A stretch of 64,000 nt of DNA, taken from assembly GCA_964631945.1 (NCBI GenBank), contig CAZWAY010000032.1, positions 1-64,000 on the forward strand. Direction: 5' to 3'. This DNA is from JABFRZ01 sp964631945 (lineage in GTDB: Bacteria > Planctomycetota > UBA1135 > GCA-002686595). The notes beneath the pieces were generated by a model, which had not been told where the DNA came from, did no database searches, and saw only the letters and a list, made by a program, of their open reading frames with translations. Shown one piece after another: positions 35,216-42,058 of the stretch. Position 1 is the stretch's first letter. The number at the start of each line of letters is the position of its first letter. Both the position numbers and the translations under genes were made by a program.

Positions 35216-36280
35216 TCAACGCAGCGAGATGCGCTTCCCCCGGTAGGGCCCGAAGCGTCCGATGCGCACGACCGGGAGCCCGCGCGCGGCGAGCTCGCGC
35301 TCCAGCGTGCCGGCGCGCACCTCGGGCAGGACGATCAGCAGCCCGCCCGAGGTCTCGGCGTCGAACACGAGGTTCACGCGCGCCTCGTCCAGCCCGGCGG
35401 CGATCTCGACCTCGGGCCCGAGCGTGGCCCGGCCGCGCTTGGCGGCGCCCGAGAGGATGCCCTTGCGCGCCAGCTCGAGCGCGCCCGGGAAGAGCGGCAG
35501 GTCGGCCAGCACGAGCTCGAGCGCGAGGTCGCTGGCGCGCGCGACGTTCAGGGCGTGCCCGACCAGACCGAAGCCCGTGATGTCGGTGCAGGCGTGGGCC
35601 CCGGCCGCGTTCATGGCCTCGCAGGCGCGGTCGTTGAGCGTGGCCATCTGACGCGCGGCCGGCTCGAGCTCGTTCCAGGCGATCTTCTTCTGCTTGGCGG
35701 CGGTGGTCATCGAGCCCATGCCGAGGGGCTTGGTGAGGTAGACCACGTCGCCGGCCCGCGCGCCCGCGTTGGTGGCCACGCGCGCGGGATCGACCAGGCC
35801 CGTGACCGAGTAGCCGAACAGCACGTCCGCCTCGACCGTGTGACCGCCGCACAGGATCGCGCCGGACTCGTGCACCTTCTCGTAGCCCGCGCGCAGGATC
35901 TCGGCGCGCCACTCGACCGGGAAGTCCTTCGGGAACGAGGCCAGGGACAGGGCCGTGAACGGCTTCCCGCCCATGGCATACACGTCCGAGAGCGCGTTGG
36001 CCGCCGCGATCGCGCCGTAGTAGCGCGGGTCGTCCACCACGGGTGGGAAGAAGTCGACGGTCTGCACCAGCGCGAGCCCGACGCCCGCCGGCAGGCCCTC
36101 GCGCGCTCCGAGCACGACCACGCCGGCGTCGTCGAGCGTCTGGGGCCCGACGAGCAAGCGCTCGTCCGCGCGGTCGGTGACGTCGCGCAGCACCTGCGCG
36201 AGCATGCCCTGCGGCATCTTGGCCGCTCAGCCGGCGCAGTCGGCGTAGTCGGTGAGGCGCTTGGTCTCGGAAGGGGACAT
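35216..36280 (-). CDS. selD: Selenide, water dikinase SelD; selenoprotein with in-frame UGA (Sec18)
   Basis: Makes selenophosphate from selenide and ATP for selenocysteine and related pathways. Read with UGA at 36227-36229 as Sec, the protein is 354 residues, the normal length. It starts MSPSETKRLTDYADCAGUAAK, with the Sec in the catalytic Cys/Sec position of SelD and Lys21 following. Downstream family blocks are present: LVQTVDFFPPVVDD, ANALSDVYAMGG, ILCGGHTVE, TKPLGMG and DITGFGLVGH. A conventional call would start at Met22 (36217) and lose the catalytic loop and ATP-binding Lys. TACCCT lies 7 nt before the ATG at 36280. A bSECIS-like hairpin lies at 36183-36201. tRNA-Sec is 1.6 kb downstream; selA and selB are not in the window. 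Confidence 0.93.
36183..36201 (-). promoter_or_regulatory. Candidate bacterial SECIS hairpin in selD mRNA
   Basis: Twenty-five nucleotides after the UGA, minus-strand TCGCGCAG-GTG-CTGCGCGA forms a perfect 8-bp stem with a 3-nt loop. The loop starts 34 nt after the UGA and its first base is G. This fits the published bacterial SECIS description: loop about 16-37 nt from UGA, 3-14 nt long, with a G among its first two bases. Confidence 0.7.
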
Positions 36281-36287
36281 CCCGCCC

Positions 36288-36293
36288 AGGGTA
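36288..36293 (-). promoter_or_regulatory. Predicted -10 element TACCCT for selD
   Basis: Minus-strand TACCCT ends 7 nt before ATG 36280, implying a leaderless mRNA. The 162 bp between selD and the divergent kinase-like gene hold no other recognised element. Confidence 0.4.
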
Positions 36294-36442
36294 GCGAAGC
36301 GGCCTTCCTTTCTCGAAGGGCCGGCAGCGCACGGCGGCGCAGCGTGGCGGAGTAAGAGGCCTGTTCCCGGAGGCGCGGCGGCGAGCGTGGCTCAAGAAGC
36401 GCCCGCGTGGGGTCCGACCTGCGTTGCCGAGGTGGGTTCCTG

Positions 36443-37954
36443 ATGCTCGCGCGTCCCGCATTCGTGGATCGTTTCCTTTCCCGGCTCCCCGATCCGTCGT
36501 CGCTGCGCTTCCGCGTGGTCGGCTGGACCGCCCTCGTGGCCGGCACCTTCGGGTTGCTGCTGGTCCTGGCCGCGGTCCAGCTCGATTCGCGGCGCTGCGC
36601 CGAGGTCGCGCGCGAGCACGCCCAGACGCTGGCGCACACGGCCGGGGCCTGGCTCGACGGCGACGCCCACGCGGGGCTCGGTCCGGACCCCGACAAGGCC
36701 CTCTCCGACGCGGGCGCCGTGCTCGCGCGGGTTCTCGAGCAGAGCGACTACCCCGGCATCGTGCGCACGCTGCGCCCGCGCGCCGAGGCCAAGGCCGCGC
36801 TCGCCGCCCAGCCCGGGACGGCGCGCGCGAGCGCGCTCGAGGTCGTGCTGCAGGGCGCCGGCCAGCCGCGCCTGAAGGAGCTCGACTATCGGCCCGAGAT
36901 GGAGCCCGCGCTGTTCGCACAGACCAGCACGAGCGTGGTCCACGCCGGACGGGTCGCGGCCTATGCGCCCGTTCCGGACTCGTGGGGCGCGACGCCTGCG
37001 ATCGTGTGGGTCGAGGCCCCCGCCGGCGCGCCGCTGTGGCGCCGTGCGCTGTTCCTGGTGGGCGCCAGCCTGTTCGCGGGCCTCCTGGTGAGCTTCGCCG
37101 TGTGGCGCGCGTTGCGCTCCGCCGAGCGGCTCGAGCAGCACGTCGGCGCGCTCGACGCCTTCGCGCGCGCGCTGGCGAACGGGCGCATGCCGGAGGAGCT
37201 CGCTCTCGCGCGCCGCGCGCCGCGCGAGTTCGGCGCGCTGGCCGAGGCGCTCGAGGCGCTGCGCGGCCGCATCGCGGCCCAGGCCTCGGGCCACCCGCTG
37301 CCGGCCACGCCCACGCCCACCAGCGCGGCCCAGGTCGAGCGCCAGACGCTGCTCGGCGAGGCGGCCGAATTCGATCTGGCGCTGCTGATGCAGCAGCTGG
37401 TCGAGCCCGCGCGCAAGCAGGCCCAGGCACGGCGCGTGGAGCTGCAGCTCGTGTTCCCCGACGGCGTGCCCTCGCAGGTCGTCGGCCACCCGGTGGTGCT
37501 CTTCCGCGCGCTCGAAGCGCTGCTGCGGCGCGCGCTGCGCGTCACCAGCCAGGGCCGCATCACGCTGCGCGTCAGCCGCGTGGGCGAGGGCCCCGAGGGC
37601 GGCAAGCTGCGCTTCGAGGTGGCCGACACCAGCCCCGGCATCGCCTTCAAGGAGCAGCAGGAGCTGGGCGCGGCCCTGGCGGCGGCGGCCCAGGCCGAGC
37701 CCGAGACCCTGCAGGATCCGCTGCACCTCGCCAGCGCCCTGGCCGCGGCCCTGGGTAGCGCGCTGGCCTTCGAGAGCCAGCCCGGCCAGGGCAGCCGCTT
37801 CGGCTTCACGACCGCCCTGCGCCCGAGCGCGCCGCGCGCCGCCACGGCCTTCCAGCCCAACCCGATCTCCGCCTTCCAGCCGAGCCCGACGACCGCCTTC
37901 CAGCCGAGCCCGGTCTCGGCCTTCGTGCCGCGCAAGAAGATCGGGCAGCGCTAG
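36443..37954 (+). CDS. Membrane protein with degenerate histidine-kinase ATPase domain
   Basis: A 503-residue protein. Two membrane helices (about 28-48 and 203-223) flank a 150-residue periplasmic region. A HAMP-like helix pair (LRSAERLEQHVGALDAF) and a C-terminal domain shaped like HATPase_c follow. The D-box is recognisable (VADTSPGI), but the N-box Asn is replaced (EALLRRAL) and the G2 box lacks glycines (DPLHLASALAAALGSALAFE); no phosphoacceptor His box is found. It therefore looks catalytically dead. The C-terminus has three 8-residue repeats (AFQPNPIS, AFQPSPTT, AFQPSPVS) and then AFVP. ATG 36443 follows a GAGGTGGG ribosome site; an upstream GTG 36407 is less likely. Confidence 0.65.
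   Translation: MLARPAFVDRFLSRLPDPSSLRFRVVGWTALVAGTFGLLLVLAAVQLDSRRCAEVAREHAQTLAHTAGAWLDGDAHAGLGPDPDKALSDAGAVLARVLEQSDYPGIVRTLRPRAEAKAALAAQPGTARASALEVVLQGAGQPRLKELDYRPEMEPALFAQTSTSVVHAGRVAAYAPVPDSWGATPAIVWVEAPAGAPLWRRALFLVGASLFAGLLVSFAVWRALRSAERLEQHVGALDAFARALANGRMPEELALARRAPREFGALAEALEALRGRIAAQASGHPLPATPTPTSAAQVERQTLLGEAAEFDLALLMQQLVEPARKQAQARRVELQLVFPDGVPSQVVGHPVVLFRALEALLRRALRVTSQGRITLRVSRVGEGPEGGKLRFEVADTSPGIAFKEQQELGAALAAAAQAEPETLQDPLHLASALAAALGSALAFESQPGQGSRFGFTTALRPSAPRAATAFQPNPISAFQPSPTTAFQPSPVSAFVPRKKIGQR
37847..37930 (+). repeat. 24-nt tandem repeat encoding AFQPxPxx
   Basis: Three 24-nt units (37847-37870, 37871-37894, 37895-37918) and a partial fourth encode AFQPNPIS, AFQPSPTT, AFQPSPVS and AFVP at the C-terminus of the kinase-like protein. 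Confidence 0.8.
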
Positions 37955-38002
37955 TCGGGGCGGCGCCGCGCGGCGTCGGACCACGCTCTCGAGCCACTCT
38001 GC

Positions 38003-38008
38003 TACCCT
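38003..38008 (+). promoter_or_regulatory. Predicted -10 element TACCCT for the symporter
   Basis: TACCCT ends 9 nt before ATG 38018 with no ribosome site between. Confidence 0.35.
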
Positions 38009-38017
38009 CGCGCCCCG

Positions 38018-39991
38018 ATGGGCGGCCTGCACGCGCTCGACTGGGCGATCCTGCTCGGCTTCTTCGCGCTGACGCTGTGGATCGGCGTGCGCTACGCCGG
38101 CCGCGCCAGCCGCAGCCTCGACGAGTACTTCCTCTCGGGCCGCTCGCTGCCGTGGTGGCTCGCGGGCACTTCGATGGTCGCCACGAGCTTCTCGTGCGAC
38201 ACGCCGCTCCTGATCTCGGGCTGGGTGCGCGACTACGGCGTGTGGAAGAACTGGGCCTGGTGGTGCTACGCGGTCTCGGGTTGCCTGCAGGTGTTCCTGT
38301 TCGCGCGCTGGTGGCGGCGGGCGCGCGTGATGACCAAGGCCGAGCTGGTCGAGCTGCGCTACGGCGGGCGCGAGGGGCGCATCCTGCGCGGCACGCTGGG
38401 CGCCCTGCACGCGCTGCTCACGAACACGCTGATCCTGGCCTGGGTCCTCCTGGCCGCGGCCAAGATCTCGCAGCAGCTGCTGGGCGTCGACAAGCTCTGG
38501 GCCCTGGCGCTCGCGAGCTTGCTGTCCCTGCTCTACTCGGTCACCGCGGGCCTGTGGGGCGTGGTCGTGACCGACCTCCTGCAGTTCGCGCTGGCCATGG
38601 TGGGGGCAGCCGTCCTGGGCGGGATCGCCTGGCACGAGATCGGCGGCCTGGCGGGCGTGCAGGCGGCCAGCGCGAGCGGAGTCCTCGGGCACGAGACCCT
38701 GGCGCTGTTCCCGCCCCACGGCCCGGGCGGCCTGCTGGACGCCTCGTTCTGGACCGTCTCGCTCGCGGCGGCCGGCGTGTACCTGGGCATCTCCTGGTGG
38801 GCGGTCGAGAGCGTGGACGGCGCCGGCGCGGCCGTGCAGCGCATCGCGGCCGCGCGCAACGAACGCGAGGGCCTGCTGGCCGTGCTGTGGTTCAACGTGG
38901 CGCACTATGCCCTGCGTCCGTGGCTGTGGATCGCGGTCGGTCTGGCCTCGCTGCTGGTCCTGCCGACGATCGAGCTGCGCGCCAGCGAGGCCGGCCGCGT
39001 GCGCGCGCTGGACGAGCACACGCTGGTGCTGGCGCACGCCGATGGGCGCGAGACCCGGCTGGCCCTCGACGCCCCCCCGGCCACGGCCGACTGGCGCCCG
39101 GCCCCGCGCGCGGGCCTCGAGGGCCGCACGGTCGCGGCCGGAGAGGTGCTGGCGCGCACCGACTCGGAGAGCGCCTACGTCGTGATGCTGCGGCGCTACC
39201 TGCCGGTCGGACTGCTGGGGCTCGTGGTGGCCTCGCTGGTGGGCGCCTTCATGTCGACCATCGACACGCACGTGAACCTGGCGGCCTCGTTCTTCGTGAA
39301 CGACGTCTATCGCCGCTTCCTGCGGCCCGAGGCCTCGCTCCGGCACCTCCTGCTGGTGGCGCGTCTCGCCAGCGCGGGCGCGCTCGCGATCGGAGCCCTG
39401 ATCGCCGCGCAGAGCGAGTCGATCCGCGATCTGTTCGCGCTGTTCCTGGCGCTGCTGGGGGGGGTCGGGCCGGTGTACCTCCTGCGCTGGGTGTGGTGGC
39501 GCGTGCGCGCCTCGACCGAGCTGGTCGCGATGGGCGCGTCGGTGGCCGCCACGCTCGCGCTCACCCACGGACCGGCCGCGGCGGCGAGCCGGGCTGGCGC
39601 CTGGGCGCTCGGGCCGCTCGCGCCCGAGGGCGTGCTGTCACCCGAGGGCCGCGTGCTGCTGGTGATGCTGTTCTCGCTCGCGTGCACGCTGATCGCCCTG
39701 CTCGTGACGCGTGCCCCCGAGCCGCGCGCGCTGGTCGAGTTCTACCGGCGCGTGCGCCCGCTCGGGGCGTGGGGCCCCGTGCGCGCGCTGTGTCCGGAGG
39801 TCGAACCCGCCCGCGACCTCGGAGCCTGCCTGCTGGGCTCGGCCGGCGGACTCGCGCTGGTCTACGGACTGCTGCTGGCGCCCGGCTACTGGTTGCTGGC
39901 GCGACCGCTGGCGCTGCTCGCGGCGCTGGCTTGCGCGTCGCTCGGCGCGCTGGCCGTTGCACGAGCCCTGCGGCGGCTGCCGCCGCTGTGA
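38018..39991 (+). CDS. Sodium:solute symporter family transporter (SSS)
   Basis: A 657-residue integral membrane protein of the SSS family, predicted to couple uptake of an organic solute to Na+. It begins with a short periplasmic tail and helix 1 (WAILLGFFALTLWIGV). The family motif DEYFLSGRSLPWWLAGTSMVATSFSCDTPL (in part) is present near residues 33-62, with about 13 more helices after it. The loop around residues 335-375 (SEAGRVRALDEHTLVLAHADG, in part) is a beta-rich insertion unusual in length. Substrate not predictable. The ATG is preceded by TACCCT with no ribosome site. Confidence 0.85.
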   Translation: MGGLHALDWAILLGFFALTLWIGVRYAGRASRSLDEYFLSGRSLPWWLAGTSMVATSFSCDTPLLISGWVRDYGVWKNWAWWCYAVSGCLQVFLFARWWRRARVMTKAELVELRYGGREGRILRGTLGALHALLTNTLILAWVLLAAAKISQQLLGVDKLWALALASLLSLLYSVTAGLWGVVVTDLLQFALAMVGAAVLGGIAWHEIGGLAGVQAASASGVLGHETLALFPPHGPGGLLDASFWTVSLAAAGVYLGISWWAVESVDGAGAAVQRIAAARNEREGLLAVLWFNVAHYALRPWLWIAVGLASLLVLPTIELRASEAGRVRALDEHTLVLAHADGRETRLALDAPPATADWRPAPRAGLEGRTVAAGEVLARTDSESAYVVMLRRYLPVGLLGLVVASLVGAFMSTIDTHVNLAASFFVNDVYRRFLRPEASLRHLLLVARLASAGALAIGALIAAQSESIRDLFALFLALLGGVGPVYLLRWVWWRVRASTELVAMGASVAATLALTHGPAAAASRAGAWALGPLAPEGVLSPEGRVLLVMLFSLACTLIALLVTRAPEPRALVEFYRRVRPLGAWGPVRALCPEVEPARDLGACLLGSAGGLALVYGLLLAPGYWLLARPLALLAALACASLGALAVARALRRLPPL

Positions 39992-39998
39992 CGCGCGC

Positions 39999-41042
39999 CT
40001 ATTCCCAGCGGAAGATGCGCAGCGCGAGTGCGAACGCGAGCACGCCCCAGGCGACCAGCAGGCCGAGCGGCGCCGCAAGCTCGAGCACGCCGGCCCCGTC
40101 CAGACAGACCCCGCGCAACGCATCGTTCAAGGCCGTCAGCGGCAGCAGGCGCAGCAGCGGCTGGACCGCGGCCGGAAAGCGTTCGGTGCTGAAGAACACG
40201 CCCGAGCCGAGCCACATCGGCATCATCACCAGGTTCATCAGGCCCGAGACGGCCTCGATCGTGCGCGCGCGCGAGGCCGTCAGGATCCCGAGCCCGGCGA
40301 AGGCCGCGGCCCCGAGCACGCACACGAGCGCGAAGGCCGGCACCGAGCCGCGCAGCGGCACGCCCAGGACCCAGCGCCCGAAGAGCCCGAGCACGACCAG
40401 CTCCATCACCAGGAAGACCCCGCGCGCCAGCAGGAACGACAGGAAGAACGACGAGCGTCGCATGGGCGTCACCAGCAAGCGCTTCAGGAACTTGCGCCGG
40501 CGCACGTCGGCGATGGCGAAGCCGATGCCCCACATGCCGGTGCCCATCAGGTTCATGCCCAGCAGGCCGGGGAACAGGAAGTCGACGTAGCGCGAACCGG
40601 TCTCGGCCACGGGCTCGAGCGCCACCGCGGCCCCCGCGCTGCCGCTCTCGGCCAGCTCCAGCGCGCGCAGCACGCGCACGCGCGCGTTCTCGCCTTCCGC
40701 ACGGGCGGGGTCGAAGGCCAGGCGTGGTGGGCCCCCGGCGCGCGGCTCGAGCACCACGTCCAGCGCCGCGCGCACCAGCTTGCGCTGCGCGTCCTCGAAG
40801 CTCGCGAAGCGCAGCAGCTCGACGTGCTCGTCGCGCCCGAGCAGCAGCTCCAGCCCCTCCGCGCCCGGTCCGGCCACGACCCCGACGCGCGCCGGCGCGA
40901 CGCCCTTCGAGCGGAAGGCGAAGCCCAGCACGCCCGACAGCACCAGCGGGAACACGAACACCCAGAAGATCGCCTCGGGTTCGCGCAGGAAGATCAGGAC
41001 GCGCACGCGCGTCAGCTCGAACAGCTCGCGGCGCCTACTCAT
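39999..41042 (-). CDS. ABC-2 type transporter permease
   Basis: A 347-residue permease of an ABC exporter with one N-terminal helix (FWVFVFPLVLSGVLGFAF), a roughly 130-residue extracytoplasmic loop, then five helices (from FLFPGLLGMNLMGTGMWGIGFA to LAAPLGLLVAWGVLAFALAL). This is the usual ABC-2 topology. It overlaps the ATPase gene by 8 bp and forms an exporter with it. Cargo unknown; drug, lipid or polysaccharide export is possible. Confidence 0.87.
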   Translation of the reverse strand: MSRRRELFELTRVRVLIFLREPEAIFWVFVFPLVLSGVLGFAFRSKGVAPARVGVVAGPGAEGLELLLGRDEHVELLRFASFEDAQRKLVRAALDVVLEPRAGGPPRLAFDPARAEGENARVRVLRALELAESGSAGAAVALEPVAETGSRYVDFLFPGLLGMNLMGTGMWGIGFAIADVRRRKFLKRLLVTPMRRSSFFLSFLLARGVFLVMELVVLGLFGRWVLGVPLRGSVPAFALVCVLGAAAFAGLGILTASRARTIEAVSGLMNLVMMPMWLGSGVFFSTERFPAAVQPLLRLLPLTALNDALRGVCLDGAGVLELAAPLGLLVAWGVLAFALALRIFRWE

Positions 41043-41991
41043 CGCGCAGGTGCTTCCCGGTCAGGGTCACGAACACGTCCTCGAGCGTCGGGCGGTGCGT
41101 GCGCAGGTCGTCGAGTGCCAGCCCTCGCCGCGCGGCCAGCGCGAACAACCCGGCCAGCGCGTCCTGCGTGCGCGTCACCGACAGGACCGCGAAGCTCTTC
41201 TCGTAGCGCACGGCCGTGACGCCGGTCAGCGCCAGGAGTTCGACCTCGGCCAGCACGCGCGGGTCACCGCCGGCCGGCGCGCACTCGATCACGCTCTCGG
41301 CCCCCAGCGAGCGGATGATCGCCGGCGGGGAACCGCGCGCGATGACCTTGCCGTGGTCGATGATGGCCAGTTCGTCGGCCAGACGCTCGGCTTCCTCCAT
41401 GTAGTGCGTGGTCAGGAGCACCGCGCCACCCTCGGCCTTGAAGGCCTCGACCCGCTCCCACACGCGCCGGCGTCCCTGCGGATCGAGTCCGGTCGTGGGT
41501 TCGTCCAGGAACAGCACGCGCGGTCGGTGCAGGAGCGCGCAGGCGAGCGCGAGGCGCTGCTTCTGGCCGCCCGAGAGCGTGCCCACGCGGCTCTGCCTCT
41601 TCTCCTCGAGCCCGACCCAGGCGATGACCTCGTCCGGCGCGCGCGCGCCCGCGTAGAGGCTCTGGAACAGGCGCAGGGTCTCGAAGACCGTCAGCTTCTC
41701 CTGGAAGTCCGTGGACTGCAGCTGCACGCCGATGCCCGCGCGGATCGCGGCCGCGGAGTGCTGCCACTCGAGCCCCAGCACGCGGATCGCGCCGGCATCG
41801 GGGCGCTTCAGGCCCTCGAGCAGCTCGATCGTGGTGGTCTTGCCGGCGCCGTTCGGGCCCAGCAGCCCCAGGCAGGTGCCCGCGCGCACCTCGAGGTCGA
41901 GCCCGTCCACGGCGCACACCCCGTCGAAGCGCTTGACCAGCCCGTGCGCGCTCACGAGCACGGGCCCGAGCGTCGCGGTGCCGGCGTCCAT
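41035..41991 (-). CDS. ABC transporter ATP-binding protein (CcmA/DRA type)
   Basis: A 318-residue ATPase. Motifs: Walker A GPNGAGKTT, Q-loop (LQSTDFQEKLTVFETL), signature LSGGQKQRL, Walker B RVLFLDEPTTGLDP and H-loop LLTTHYMEEAE. A C-terminal domain of about 90 residues ends RPTLEDVFVTLTGKHL, typical of DRA/multidrug-type exporters. It pairs with the overlapping permease gene. TATGCT lies 9 nt before the ATG; the PHP-like gene is divergent, 67 bp away. Confidence 0.9.
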   Translation of the reverse strand: MDAGTATLGPVLVSAHGLVKRFDGVCAVDGLDLEVRAGTCLGLLGPNGAGKTTTIELLEGLKRPDAGAIRVLGLEWQHSAAAIRAGIGVQLQSTDFQEKLTVFETLRLFQSLYAGARAPDEVIAWVGLEEKRQSRVGTLSGGQKQRLALACALLHRPRVLFLDEPTTGLDPQGRRRVWERVEAFKAEGGAVLLTTHYMEEAERLADELAIIDHGKVIARGSPPAIIRSLGAESVIECAPAGGDPRVLAEVELLALTGVTAVRYEKSFAVLSVTRTQDALAGLFALAARRGLALDDLRTHRPTLEDVFVTLTGKHLRDE

Positions 41992-42000
41992 CGGCGCGCG

Positions 42001-42048
42001 AGCATAGTGTCGGCCGGGCGCGAATCCGCGCGCGTGACCCGCTATCTT
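42001..42048. promoter_or_regulatory. Divergent -10 elements: TATGCT (minus, ABC exporter) and TATCTT (plus, CehA-like gene)
   Basis: Minus-strand TATGCT is at 42001-42006 (9 nt before ATG 41991). Plus-strand TATCTT is at 42043-42048 (10 nt before GTG 42059). Neither gene has a ribosome site. Confidence 0.4.
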
Positions 42049-42058
42049 GGACGGGTCC

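Noticed and set aside
35216..36217. SelD as a 333-residue protein starting at Met 36217
   Set aside because: It would lack the catalytic Cys/Sec loop and the following Lys, while the upstream in-frame UGA reading restores an exact SelD N-terminus.
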